Positions 38,430 through 47,299 of a DNA stretch of 52,584 bases are shown one piece after another. The stretch is taken from the NCBI GenBank assembly GCA_014762755.1, contig JABURI010000272.1, forward strand, positions 1-52,584, given 5' to 3'. Numbering within the stretch: the first letter of the stretch is position 1; each line of letters opens with the position of its first letter. The notes beneath the pieces are model-generated. The model was not told the DNA's origin. It saw only the letters and a program-made list of their open reading frames with translations, and made no database searches. Source of the stretch: Marinobacter sp. GTDB lineage: Bacteria > Pseudomonadota > Gammaproteobacteria > Pseudomonadales > Oleiphilaceae. A program made the position numbers and the translations under genes.

Positions 38430-38947
38430 CGTGCGAGCTCCGGATACAGATACCTGCGAATGAACAGCAGCAGAGGAAACACCACCAGCCAGCCCGCCGC
38501 CAATGCCAGCAGTGACAGCGTCTGGTCAGGCAGGGACACAGCACCGAGTTTGCTGGCGGACCAGTAGGCAAAGGGCCCGGCGATGGGCGCCAGGATAAAG
38601 GGCAACCAGCGATTCCGGCTGATCCAGTCCAGGGAATGACACAGGGTGGTCATAAAAATGGCCCAGATGGCTACCAGCCATGGCGGAACGACCAGCAGTT
38701 CGGCGGTCTCTGAATAGAGCACGCCGGTCTGGAACCAGAGAGTGTCCAGGGCGGCGCCGGCCACGGTACCGAAGCCGATAAACTGGAGTTCACTGAACCG
38801 TCTCTGACTGACCAGTATGAAATGCAGGACCAGAAACACGCCCACGGCCAGCACCGCCAATCGGTTCGGATACAGCACACAAAGAAGCCAGCCCGCCTGA
38901 AACAGGACGAAGTTCAGGATGTTTCGGGAGGTTTCAGAGGCAATCAT
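38426..38947 (-). CDS. DUF2878 membrane protein
   Basis: 173 aa with about five or six hydrophobic helices and the DUF2878 signature ILNFVLFQAGWLLCVL and FGTVAGAALDTLWFQTGV. This family is found almost only in operons with Cfa-like enzymes, DUF1365 and FAD oxidoreductases. The ATG at 38947 overlaps the preceding stop (ATGA); a longer frame runs back into the Cfa-like gene and is not real. Overlaps the next gene by 4 bases too. Confidence 0.87.
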   Translation of the reverse strand: MIASETSRNILNFVLFQAGWLLCVLYPNRLAVLAVGVFLVLHFILVSQRRFSELQFIGFGTVAGAALDTLWFQTGVLYSETAELLVVPPWLVAIWAIFMTTLCHSLDWISRNRWLPFILAPIAGPFAYWSASKLGAVSLPDQTLSLLALAAGWLVVFPLLLFIRRYLYPELAR

Positions 38948-40221
38948 ACGCTCAGGATGTTCGCACGCTTGTTGCCAGGCTTGGCAAACACCAACTGGGA
39001 GACGCCGATGGCCCGCTCGCTGAATCCGGCCTCGCAGTACGCGAAGTAAAAATGCCACAGGCGGCGGAATGCCTGGTCGTAACCCATCTGATCCAGGCTG
39101 TCTTTCCTGGCCATGAACCGATCACACCAGTCACGCAAAGTTCGGGCGTAATGGAAGCCGATATCCTCGGAATGGGTGAGCACCAGGTTCGAGCCGTTGC
39201 GGACCGAATCCAGGATGGCACCGAACGAGGGAATGAAGCTGCCCGGGAAGATGTAACGCTGGATGAAATCCACGTTCTTAAGGGCGCGGGTATAGCGTTG
39301 CTCGGGCATGTTGATGGCCTGCACCAGGGCCAGACCGTCGGGTTTGAGCAGGGCATTAATCTGTTCGAAATAGCTGTCCAGGAACTGCGGACCCACCGCC
39401 TCGATCATCTCGATGGAGACCAGCTTGTCGAACTGTCCTTCCAGATCCCGGTAATCGTCGAACAGCAGGGTGATGCGGTCCTCGAGCCCCTCGGCTTTGA
39501 CCCGAGCCTTCGCAAGTTCCAGCTGTTCCCGCGAGATGGTGGTCGTGGTGACGTGGCAGCCGTAGTGCTTTGCGGCGTGGATCGCAAAGCCACCCCATCC
39601 GGTGCCGATCTCGATTACCCGGTCTTCCGGGGCAAGGTCCAGTTTCCGGCAGATGGTGTCGAGCTTGTGGACCGCCGCTTCCTCCAGGGAAGCATCCTCG
39701 CGCGGATAAATGGCCGACGAGTACATCATGGTTGGGTCCAGGAAGGTTTCGAACAGGTCGTTACCCAGGTCGTAATGGGCACTGATATTCTTCCGGGAGC
39801 CTTCCTTGGTATTGCGGTTGAGCCAGTGAAGCCCTTTGAGGGCCGGCTTGGTGACCCAGCTGAAACGGTCCTCGAATTCGTTCATCCGGTCGACATTGCG
39901 GGTGAAGAAGCGCAGCAGGGACACCAGATCCGGAGTGGTCCAGTCGCCGGCCACATAGGCCTCTGCGGTACCCACTCCGCCGCCGGTGAGCAGGTCCCGC
40001 CAGGTGCTGTGGTCGTGGATGACCAGTTCAGCCGGGGCGTAACGGTTATCTCCGTCGCCAAAGACCAGGTTTTCAGCCCCCGCCTCCTTGATGGTCAACA
40101 CGCCGTGCTGGAGGACCTTGAGTTGTTGCACTACAAGTTGCCGGGCGATCCGGCTCGTCAAAGGCAGACGGACGGATCCGGCCTCTTCGCGTGTATCAAC
40201 GGATGTATTCAGGTTCTCCAT
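38944..40221 (-). CDS. Cfa-like SAM-dependent lipid methyltransferase (divergent active site)
   Basis: 425 aa, cyclopropane-fatty-acyl-phospholipid synthase family, acting on unsaturated acyl chains in membrane phospholipids. N-terminal lipid-binding domain (about 1-140), then the methyltransferase with AHYDLGNDLFETFLDPTM and SAM loop EIGTGWGGFA (about 204-213). Of the bicarbonate-binding residues of E. coli Cfa, Glu239 is kept (Glu274), but Cys139, His266 and Tyr317 align with Ser169, Gln301 and Cys366. A standard cyclopropane product is therefore doubtful. Its start overlaps the DUF1365 gene by 13 bases. Usually annotated cfa. Confidence 0.88.
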   Translation of the reverse strand: MENLNTSVDTREEAGSVRLPLTSRIARQLVVQQLKVLQHGVLTIKEAGAENLVFGDGDNRYAPAELVIHDHSTWRDLLTGGGVGTAEAYVAGDWTTPDLVSLLRFFTRNVDRMNEFEDRFSWVTKPALKGLHWLNRNTKEGSRKNISAHYDLGNDLFETFLDPTMMYSSAIYPREDASLEEAAVHKLDTICRKLDLAPEDRVIEIGTGWGGFAIHAAKHYGCHVTTTTISREQLELAKARVKAEGLEDRITLLFDDYRDLEGQFDKLVSIEMIEAVGPQFLDSYFEQINALLKPDGLALVQAINMPEQRYTRALKNVDFIQRYIFPGSFIPSFGAILDSVRNGSNLVLTHSEDIGFHYARTLRDWCDRFMARKDSLDQMGYDQAFRRLWHFYFAYCEAGFSERAIGVSQLVFAKPGNKRANILSV

Positions 40222-41093
40222 GAGCTTACCCTTCCACCAGAGCTGTTCAGGTCATTGCCGTTGGTCACGTCCAGTCCGGCATCTTCAGTCCCCCGGCGGT
40301 AGGCCGGGTCCTCTCCGGACAGCTTGTCCGGGTGGGTGTAGAACGGCGCGCCTTTGAGTTTCAGGCGCAGTGCGTTCCAGTAGATGCCAGCGACCACCTT
40401 GATCGCTTCGACCGGAAAACGGCGCAGGCTTCTGTGCAATTCTTTACGAGTGAGAGGGGTGCGCTGGACCACCAGGGTGGCATCAAAATGTTTGTGCTGT
40501 TCCTGGAGCACGTTCATGTGGATCCGCATCTCCGGGCCCCGGAAACTGAAGGTCCATTGGTACTCCTGGTCCATGCCATTGAACGGCGATACGTGGAAGC
40601 GCTTGGAGAAGCCGAAACGCTCGGTTCGCCAGCCCGCGTTGTTGGCTTGTGCCCCGGTGGTCTCCAGGCAGTAGACGTGACGTTCGTGCCAAGGCGTGTT
40701 GGTAATCTGTGCCACGATCACCCGGGGCACTGCCCCTTCAGCCGGGTCATCCCCATGCTGGTAGCAGAAATAGAAGCTGACCGGATTGAACACATACCCG
40801 AAGTATCGGGGATGGGTGATCAACTCTACGGTGCCATCCGGATACCAGCCCGTTGCGTCCCTGACGTAATCACGGACGGCCGCAGACAGGTTCCGGACTT
40901 CCGGGCGGAAGTAATCGTCCCGACGCAGGGACATCCAGTTGAATCGCTCCAGGGAGAAGAACCGGCTGATGGCGGTGATCCTGTTCCACTCGTCCACATC
41001 GAGCGCCAGCATCCCGGTGCCATACTCGAAGGCATGGCCAATGGGCTGCACTCTGCGATGTCGTACGGAGCCCTCAAGCCACTGGCTGGCCAT
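40209..41093 (-). CDS. DUF1365 family protein
   Basis: 294 aa. Family motifs: RHRRVQPIGHAFEY at the start, HPRYFGYVFNPVSFYFC in the middle and FHVSPFNGMDQEYQW. DUF1365 proteins are encoded with Cfa-like enzymes; in Rhodobacter sphaeroides the linked genes are needed for the singlet-oxygen response through ChrR, as I recall. Biochemistry unknown. Starts 2 bases after the FAD oxidoreductase stop. Confidence 0.88.
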   Translation of the reverse strand: MASQWLEGSVRHRRVQPIGHAFEYGTGMLALDVDEWNRITAISRFFSLERFNWMSLRRDDYFRPEVRNLSAAVRDYVRDATGWYPDGTVELITHPRYFGYVFNPVSFYFCYQHGDDPAEGAVPRVIVAQITNTPWHERHVYCLETTGAQANNAGWRTERFGFSKRFHVSPFNGMDQEYQWTFSFRGPEMRIHMNVLQEQHKHFDATLVVQRTPLTRKELHRSLRRFPVEAIKVVAGIYWNALRLKLKGAPFYTHPDKLSGEDPAYRRGTEDAGLDVTNGNDLNSSGGRVSSWRT

Positions 41094-41095
41094 AC

Positions 41096-42361
41096 TCAGA
41101 TCTCCATCCCGAAATCACTCAGTACCCGAACCGCGCTGCGGACACCGTCCTCGTGGAAGCCGTTGAACCAGTAAGCTCCGCAGAAATGGCTGCGGTTACG
41201 GTTGCCGATTTCCCCGTAGCGCTGCTGCGCGGCAACCGCCTCCAGGGTGAACACCGGGTGGGCGTACTCGAAGCGCTTGATAACCTTGGCCGGATCGATG
41301 TCCTGGCTACGGTTGAGGGTCACGCAGAAGGTTTCCCGGGCTTCGTGGAAATTCTGCAGGATGTTCATGTTGTAGGTGACGGATACCGGCTGGGTGCTGT
41401 GTTGCGGAATGAAGTAGTTCCATGCCGCCCAGGCCAATCGGTTGGAAGGCAGCAGGCTGCTGTCAGTGTGCAGCACCACATCGTTATTCTGGTAGGCGAT
41501 GGCACCCAGGACATCCCGCTCCTGATCGGTCGGGTCGGCCAGCATCGCCAGCGCCTGGTCGCTGTGGCAGGCCAGGACGACCTGGTCGAATTCATGGCTC
41601 TGGCCGTTCACTTCGACGGTCACGCCGTTCTCATGCCGGTGCACCGAGCCGACCGGACTGTTCAGATGGGTGCGGTCGCCGATCCGCTCCATCATCTTCT
41701 TCACGTATTCGGCGGAGCCGCCACTGATCACCCGCCAGGTCGGCCGGTCATCCACGGACAGCATGCCGTGGTTGTTGAAGAACTGCAGGAAGAACCGGAT
41801 CGGGAACTGCTCGAGAACAATCTCGGGCGCCGACCAGATCGCCGCACCCATGGGTACGATGTAGTAGTTGCGGAAGTACCGGGAGTAGCCGTTGCGGTTC
41901 AGGTATTCGCCCAGGGTCTCGGCGTCGGTGATGTTGCCTTCGGACAGATCTGCCCGGGTTTCCCGGTTGAACCGAAGGATCTCCCGGATCATGCGCAGGA
42001 ACGGCAGGTTCAACAGGCTCTTGCGCTGGGCAAACAGAGTGTTGAGGCTGGTGCCGTTGTACTGCAGCCCGGTGGAGGAACAATCCACGCTGAAACTCAT
42101 GTCACTGACTTCCGAGGCAACCCCCAGTCGATCCATGAGTTTGATGAAGTTCGGGTAGGTCCAGTCGTTATAGACGATGAAGCCGGTATTCACCGGCCAG
42201 GTGCGGCCGCCGGATTCCACCTGCTCGGTGTTGGTGTGGCCACCGGCATAGTTGCCGGCTTCAAACAGCTGAACATCGTGTTTCTCCGCAAGCTTCCAGG
42301 CCGCGGTGAGGCCGGAGACGCCGGCCCCAATGACAGCAATACGCTGACGTTCGTTGGTCAT
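41096..42361 (-). CDS. FAD-dependent oxidoreductase (amine oxidase-like)
   Basis: 421 aa. N-terminal FAD-binding loop IAVIGAGVSGLTAAWKLAE with the acidic LFEAGNYAGGHTNT, and a C-terminal flavin region. It belongs to the COG2907 type of predicted NAD/FAD-binding proteins that travel with DUF1365 and Cfa-like genes. It may oxidise or desaturate the modified acyl chain; that is inference. Its ATG overlaps the SDR stop by 4 bases. Confidence 0.88.
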   Translation of the reverse strand: MTNERQRIAVIGAGVSGLTAAWKLAEKHDVQLFEAGNYAGGHTNTEQVESGGRTWPVNTGFIVYNDWTYPNFIKLMDRLGVASEVSDMSFSVDCSSTGLQYNGTSLNTLFAQRKSLLNLPFLRMIREILRFNRETRADLSEGNITDAETLGEYLNRNGYSRYFRNYYIVPMGAAIWSAPEIVLEQFPIRFFLQFFNNHGMLSVDDRPTWRVISGGSAEYVKKMMERIGDRTHLNSPVGSVHRHENGVTVEVNGQSHEFDQVVLACHSDQALAMLADPTDQERDVLGAIAYQNNDVVLHTDSSLLPSNRLAWAAWNYFIPQHSTQPVSVTYNMNILQNFHEARETFCVTLNRSQDIDPAKVIKRFEYAHPVFTLEAVAAQQRYGEIGNRNRSHFCGAYWFNGFHEDGVRSAVRVLSDFGMEI

Positions 42362-43158
42362 TCGGTTGTTTCCTGTTGATCAGTGCTCTTGCGCGCCATG
42401 TTGGCGGCCATGCGGTCAACCAGCGCCCCGGGCAGCGCGCCCAGGATCTTCAGCGTCCAGGTGAACCGTTTTGGAAAGGCAATCTCGTTATGGCCCTTGG
42501 CGAGGCCGCTGACGATACGCTCGGCCGCGTCCTCCGCGGAAATCTGGAAGGGCATGGGGAAATCGTTGCGGTCGGTGAGCGGTGTTTTCACGAAGCCGGG
42601 CGACACCACCACCACATCAATGCCCTCGGCGGCCAGGTCGGCCCGGAGCGAGTGGGCAAAATAACTCAGTGCAGCCTTGGAGGCCCCGTAACCCTCCGCC
42701 CGGCCGAAAGGGAACCACCAGGCGGAAGAGCTGACGATCACCAGTGTGGCCGGCCGGCCCTTTGCCCGGGTCCGGCGCAGTGCGGGCAGGGCGATGTCCA
42801 GCGAACGGGCCGTCCCGAGCACATTGGTTACAATGTTCGCTTCGATCACGTCACTGCTGTACCGGCCGATCTCCAGATATTCGCAGGTCCCGGCGTTCAG
42901 GATTGCCATATCCAGCGGCCTGGCAGAATCCAGATCACCGGCGATGGCGGCCAGGTCTTCCTTGCTCGTGGTGTCGGCCACGGCTGGTGTGATCCGCTCG
43001 GGCGCCAGTTCGCGCAGCTGTTCCAGCGCCTCGGCCCGGCGCCCGGTGACCACCAGGTGGTGCCCGCCACGGGCGAGGGATCGGGTCAGTGCCTCGCCAA
43101 TTCCGGAGCTGGCGCCGGTTATCCAGATGTTGGACGGTCCCTGCAATCGCGTACTCAT
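42358..43158 (-). CDS. Short-chain dehydrogenase/reductase
   Basis: 266 aa, NAD(P)-dependent Rossmann enzyme. Cofactor loop ITGASSGIGEALTRSLA; NAG motif in AILNAGTCEY; catalytic Ser in VIVSSSAWWFPFGRAEGYGASKAAL, where Tyr and Lys are in YGASK; the PGFVKTPLT loop follows. Substrate unknown, presumably an oxidised lipid intermediate given the operon. Overlaps its neighbours by 4 bases on both sides. Confidence 0.9.
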   Translation of the reverse strand: MSTRLQGPSNIWITGASSGIGEALTRSLARGGHHLVVTGRRAEALEQLRELAPERITPAVADTTSKEDLAAIAGDLDSARPLDMAILNAGTCEYLEIGRYSSDVIEANIVTNVLGTARSLDIALPALRRTRAKGRPATLVIVSSSAWWFPFGRAEGYGASKAALSYFAHSLRADLAAEGIDVVVVSPGFVKTPLTDRNDFPMPFQISAEDAAERIVSGLAKGHNEIAFPKRFTWTLKILGALPGALVDRMAANMARKSTDQQETTE

Positions 43159-43622
43159 CCCGCTTGTCCTTTTATCCAGCGAACAATCCTTCCCAACGCC
43201 GGGAGGTTCTCGTAAAGCAATTGGCCGGCATCAAAGTAGTCCCGGTGAAAGCTGACCCGGCCGTCTTCGATCTCCAGGTGGCTGATGCCATCCACCGAGA
43301 TTTCACGACCACCCCGGATCCGCTTGTGACGGAGTTTCATGACCCAGGGCAGGGCGACCGAGGAACCGTTGGTAACCGCAGATCCGAACTCGAACCGGCA
43401 GGAGATGACGTTCCTGTAGGCACCGGCAAAGTAGTGAGTGAGTTCATCGAGGCCGGCAACCTGGCCAAAGGGGTCCTGAAACCGGATGTTCTCACTGTAA
43501 ACCTCCTGGAGCTTGTTCAGGTTTCCCTTGTCCAGCTCGTTGAACAATGCCTTGAAGTGTTCGATGGTCGCCGGAACGGCCGAATTCTTAACGCCTACTT
43601 CAATCGCCGAGGCTGTGGTCAT
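43155..43622 (-). CDS. NTF2-like / SnoaL-fold protein
   Basis: 155 aa, small cone-shaped fold (IEHFKALFNELDKGNLNKLQEVYSE...IRFQDPFG). Family members are isomerases, cyclases or binding proteins for hydrophobic ligands. The ATG at 43622 overlaps the desaturase stop by 4 bases (ATGA); a longer frame inside the desaturase gene is not supported. A role in the lipid pathway is inferred from the operon only. Confidence 0.86.
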   Translation of the reverse strand: MTTASAIEVGVKNSAVPATIEHFKALFNELDKGNLNKLQEVYSENIRFQDPFGQVAGLDELTHYFAGAYRNVISCRFEFGSAVTNGSSVALPWVMKLRHKRIRGGREISVDGISHLEIEDGRVSFHRDYFDAGQLLYENLPALGRIVRWIKGQAG

Positions 43623-44575
43623 GACTGCTTCCTCCTCATTGCATCGAGCTTGCGGGTTTCCTCCTGTATATGCTGCGGTATCGGGTTCAGATCCCAGATA
43701 ATGCCGAGTCGGGACAGCAACCACAGCCCGTACCAGGTAATGTCGATCTCGTACCAGCGAAAACCCTGCCGGACCGACTGGGGCCAGCGATGGTGATTGT
43801 TGTGCCAGCCTTCGCCCAGGGTGATCAGGGCCAGCCAGAAGTTGTTGCGGCTGTCGTCGTTGGTGTCGAAGCGGCGTTTGCCCCAGACGTGGGACAGCGA
43901 ATTGATCGAGACGGTGGCGTGGAACAGCATCACGGTCGAGATGAAGAAGCCCCACACCAGCAACTGCAGACCGTTGGTTCCGAGGGAAGGTGCGAAAGCC
44001 GCCAGAGCCTCACCGAGTGCGTAGATGGCCACGGCCGCCCCCGCCGGCACGAGCGAGTCGAAACGGTTGATGAAGCGAAGCTCCGGGAACTTCAGCCAGT
44101 CGCGCACCCGGCGCTCATCCATGGCAAAGCCCGCATCGCAGGTAAACCAGCCCACGTGAGACCACCAGAAGCCCCCGTGATGGGGAGAATGCAGGTCCTC
44201 CTCCCGGTCGGAATGCTGGTGGTGATGGCGGTGATGCGCGGCCCACCAGAGCGGGCCACGTTGTGCGGCGCTGGCACCCAGTAAACCGAAAATGAACTGG
44301 GCCGGGCGGCTGGTCTTGAAGGTTTTGTGGGCAAAGTAGCGGTGGTAGAAGCCTGTGATGGCAAACATGCGGATCAGGAAAAAGGCCACGGCAAATCCGA
44401 CGGCGAAGGCACTCGCGCCGGTGTAAAATGCCAGCAGGCATACCAGATGCAGCATTATGAACGGCACTACCCGGATAAAATTGAAGGAGCGGGAGCTCGT
44501 GTCGATGTGATCCGAACCTGCGTCGGAGTCGAACCACCTCAGAATGTTTATAAACCAGTGTTGCACTCGGGTCAT
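43619..44575 (-). CDS. Fatty acid desaturase (acyl-CoA delta-9 type)
   Basis: Introduces a cis double bond into acyl chains using oxygen; integral di-iron membrane enzyme. 318 aa with the three histidine boxes HRYFAHK (about 77-83), HRHHHQHSD (about 115) and HNNHH (about 259) and four hydrophobic segments. First gene of the eight-gene minus-strand operon, so it could supply the unsaturated chain for the Cfa-like enzyme. The divergent gap to the next gene is about 106 bases. Confidence 0.92.
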   Translation of the reverse strand: MTRVQHWFINILRWFDSDAGSDHIDTSSRSFNFIRVVPFIMLHLVCLLAFYTGASAFAVGFAVAFFLIRMFAITGFYHRYFAHKTFKTSRPAQFIFGLLGASAAQRGPLWWAAHHRHHHQHSDREEDLHSPHHGGFWWSHVGWFTCDAGFAMDERRVRDWLKFPELRFINRFDSLVPAGAAVAIYALGEALAAFAPSLGTNGLQLLVWGFFISTVMLFHATVSINSLSHVWGKRRFDTNDDSRNNFWLALITLGEGWHNNHHRWPQSVRQGFRWYEIDITWYGLWLLSRLGIIWDLNPIPQHIQEETRKLDAMRRKQS

Positions 44576-44644
44576 ACCCTGATTGCCCTTCTACTTCTGT
44601 GTGAAACCAGGTTGGCGAAGCATCGCTCAACGCTCGATGGGTTT

Positions 44645-44671
44645 TACGTAATCGTTACTCAAATTGGATGC
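44645..44671 (-). promoter_or_regulatory. Candidate ECF-type promoter of the lipid operon
   Basis: On the minus strand GCATCC (44671-44666), 17 bases, CGTA (44648-44645), about 70 bases before the desaturase start. This resembles promoters read by RpoE/ChrR-type ECF sigma factors (TGATCC and a CGTA-like -10). The same stretch has a perfect palindrome GTAATCGTTAC (44648-44658). Weak evidence. Confidence 0.25.
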
Positions 44672-44681
44672 ACCAGACACG

Positions 44682-45695
44682 ATGTTCAATGAAGCACCCG
44701 ACAGACACCTTATACGCCGTATTGCCGTCATCGGTTCAGGGATTGCAGGGCTGACCACCGCGATTTTACTCAAGGAACAGGGCCATTCGGTGACCGTGTT
44801 CGAGAAGAGTCGCGGCCCCGGCGGCCGGCTGGCGGCGAAGCGGGTTCCGGGAGGCTCCGCCGATATCGGCGCCCAGTATTTCACGGCCAGAAATCCGGCT
44901 TTTCTGGACTTCCTGACCCGGTACGCGGGGGACGACAGTTTCACACGCTGGCCGGGCCGCCTGGTTTTTCAGCACCAGGACGGAAGCCGCGAGCCTTTCC
45001 CGGAGGAAGCGCGGTACGTCGGAACGCCCCGCATGACAGCCATCACCAGGGCGCTTTCCGCCCACGTTGAACTGGTCGCCGAGACCCGCATTGAAAGAAT
45101 GGCCCGTAAAGACAGTCAGTGGGAACTCGTCGATACCGGTGGCGTCATGGTGGGCCGCTTCGACCGGGTGGTTGTGACCGCACCGCCGGCCCAGGCCAGA
45201 GACCTGTTGCAGGCCAGTGCCCTGGGTGAGGTTGCCGGCAGGCTGGACCGTCCGGTATCCGTCGTGGCGCCCTGTTGGGCGGTGGCGGCGCATTTCAGCG
45301 AGCCCCTGGATCCCGGATTTGATGGCATCCGGTGCCAGCATCCGGTGCTGTATTGGGTTGCCAACAATTCCAGCAAGCCGGGCCGCGACGATTCCGGGCA
45401 ATGGTGGGTGCTCCACGGCAACGCGGATTGGACGAAAGCTCATGTGGATGCGTCTCCGGAGCAGGTGGGTGCCGAGCTTGTGAAGGCGTTCCGGGAACTC
45501 GTCGGCACTCAGGCGCAGCCGGACAATCTGGTACCCCACCGCTGGCTCTACGCCCGCTCCGGCGGTGACGATTTCCCGGGCCACCTTTGGTTCGGAGAGT
45601 TGGGCATCGGCCTGGCCGGAGACTGGCTTGATGGTGGCCGGGTCGAGGGCGCCTTCAACAGTGCCAGCGGGCTGGTGGAAGTCATGGAGGCCTGA
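44682..45695 (+). CDS. NAD(P)/FAD-dependent oxidoreductase (COG3380, renalase-like)
   Basis: 337 aa. FAD loop RIAVIGSGIAGLTTAILLKE with FEKSRGPGGRLAAKRVPGG, the COG3380 hallmark, followed by GAQYFTARN. The C-terminal AGDWLDGGRVEGAFNSA binds the flavin. Relatives are often linked with photolyase and the Cfa/DUF1365 genes. Divergent from the lipid operon, so likely co-regulated. A TTG at 44664 would add six residues; the ATG at 44682 is preferred though its ribosome site is weak. Ends 6 bases from the convergent HD gene. Confidence 0.85.
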   Translation: MFNEAPDRHLIRRIAVIGSGIAGLTTAILLKEQGHSVTVFEKSRGPGGRLAAKRVPGGSADIGAQYFTARNPAFLDFLTRYAGDDSFTRWPGRLVFQHQDGSREPFPEEARYVGTPRMTAITRALSAHVELVAETRIERMARKDSQWELVDTGGVMVGRFDRVVVTAPPAQARDLLQASALGEVAGRLDRPVSVVAPCWAVAAHFSEPLDPGFDGIRCQHPVLYWVANNSSKPGRDDSGQWWVLHGNADWTKAHVDASPEQVGAELVKAFRELVGTQAQPDNLVPHRWLYARSGGDDFPGHLWFGELGIGLAGDWLDGGRVEGAFNSASGLVEVMEA

Positions 45696-45700
45696 ACCGG

Positions 45701-47185
45701 CTATTCGGTCATCCCCTCGGCCGGCCCGAGGGTGGCGCCCGGCCGGGTATAGAAATGGGTGATGGTGCCGTCGCTGAACTTGCTGAAGAACGCACTTACC
45801 TCGGTAATCTTGCGCAGTGACCGGGTCCGGTTGATGGGATCGCGCACCAGCACCTTGATGCCGTTGAAATTGTCCTGGATGTTGGAGAACCGGGCGCGCA
45901 TGGAGCAGGTCACCACGTGGGCCGGGTTCAACCCCAGCTCCCGGGCCAGCCACTCGCTGTGGCGGGCAATTCCCTTTTCACTGAGATCCTCCCGGGTGTC
46001 CAGGTGGTCGAGCTTCACCCGGTTCACGATGCAGAACGAGTAACTCTGGGGGTTCTGACGCGCGACCTTGCGGAAGGCCTCCCAGAAGAAACTGTCGGTA
46101 AGCTCGGCGAAAAAGCGCATATCGCTGAGGCAGATGTCGATCCACTCGAAGTTTTCCTGATCTTCCAGCACTTCATTGATGGCTTCCCGCAGCAGCCAGT
46201 CAAACCCCAGCGCGGTCTTGTGCGCATAGACTTTCCGGTACATCTGGTGCCGGCTGTAGACAAAGTCTTCCAGCGCCCCGAGGCCTTTGTGGGTAATGGC
46301 AAGGCCCAGCCAGGGCTCGGATACATCCCAACCGAACCGGAAATTGGTCAGCAAGTGATCCAGGTTCAGGCCGCCGATGGTGACGGAGGAATGGAAGCCG
46401 TCCCGCAGCATGTAGTCGGCACGATCGGCGTCGATCTCTCCGGACACGATGGAGGAGAGCAGGTCCATGACCAGCCCGGGAATGTTCTCGTCCGGCATGG
46501 AGCCGGATCCGGCCTCGTCTCCGGCAATGAAGTTCCAGAAGGTCTCTGCGTGGCGCCGGAAGGTCTCACTGGGCCGCACGTCGGTGGTTTCCATAATGCC
46601 GATCACATCCCGGCGGTCCAGCCCCGCACTCTCGAGATCGACGGCGGACAGCACTTCATGGGCAACCCGTACCGAGTAGTGTTCGTGCTCAAGCTCTTCG
46701 GGCTCCTCACTGTGGTATTGCGAGAAATCCACGCCGGTCCAGAGATTGCGGAACCGGTCCGGCCGGGACATCAGTTCGCGAATGCGTCGGGCCTGGGTGA
46801 ACTGATGGGAAAAACTGGAGTGGCCGCTGTCGTGCAGCAGGCAGCCAAGGCGAATGGTCTTGGCCAGATAGTCGATGGCATCGAGCTGGCTCAGCGTGAG
46901 GTCGGTCTGTTCGCTCAGCTGGCGTTCCCGCAGATAGGCATCGATCATCGAGCGGAACATGCGGGTGCCCACGTGCATTACGCCGACACTGTGGAGGAAG
47001 CGGGAGTGGGTGGCGCCGGGGAACACCAGGCTCAGAATGTCGTTCTGGCAGATATTGCGCAGGCGCTGGAACAGGGGATGGTCGATGACCTGGATCTCGT
47101 GTCGGTATAAGGGAATCCCGCCGTGAACCGGATCCATGATCAGCTTGTCATAAGCCCCGAGTAAATCGTTTACCGCACGTCTCAT
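45701..47185 (-). CDS. HD-domain phosphohydrolase
   Basis: 494 aa, related to dGTPase/SAMHD1-type HD enzymes. The metal motif is spread over HSRFLHSVGVMHVG, LLHDSGHSSFSH (the HD pair) and the Asp in GEIDADRADYMLRDG. The N-terminal DPVHGGIPLYRHEIQVIDHP is typical of this subgroup. Substrate (a nucleotide is likely) is not proven. The second ATG at 47185 has GGGGAG 10 bases upstream, better than the ATG at 47203. Confidence 0.85.
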   Translation of the reverse strand: MRRAVNDLLGAYDKLIMDPVHGGIPLYRHEIQVIDHPLFQRLRNICQNDILSLVFPGATHSRFLHSVGVMHVGTRMFRSMIDAYLRERQLSEQTDLTLSQLDAIDYLAKTIRLGCLLHDSGHSSFSHQFTQARRIRELMSRPDRFRNLWTGVDFSQYHSEEPEELEHEHYSVRVAHEVLSAVDLESAGLDRRDVIGIMETTDVRPSETFRRHAETFWNFIAGDEAGSGSMPDENIPGLVMDLLSSIVSGEIDADRADYMLRDGFHSSVTIGGLNLDHLLTNFRFGWDVSEPWLGLAITHKGLGALEDFVYSRHQMYRKVYAHKTALGFDWLLREAINEVLEDQENFEWIDICLSDMRFFAELTDSFFWEAFRKVARQNPQSYSFCIVNRVKLDHLDTREDLSEKGIARHSEWLARELGLNPAHVVTCSMRARFSNIQDNFNGIKVLVRDPINRTRSLRKITEVSAFFSKFSDGTITHFYTRPGATLGPAEGMTE

Positions 47186-47299
47186 GGTCAGGATTCTCCC
47201 CATTTCGTGAAACTGGCCTTGTTATATCACAGGGTCGTGCCAGAATAGGCTTTATCAAGCCAATTTATCGTTTATCGATGGTAGTTTAGGGCAACAGCC

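Noticed and set aside
41153-42379. A 408-codon plus-strand frame opposite the FAD oxidoreductase
   Set aside because: Mirror of a real gene inside a tightly overlapping operon; no start signals and no homology I can recognise.
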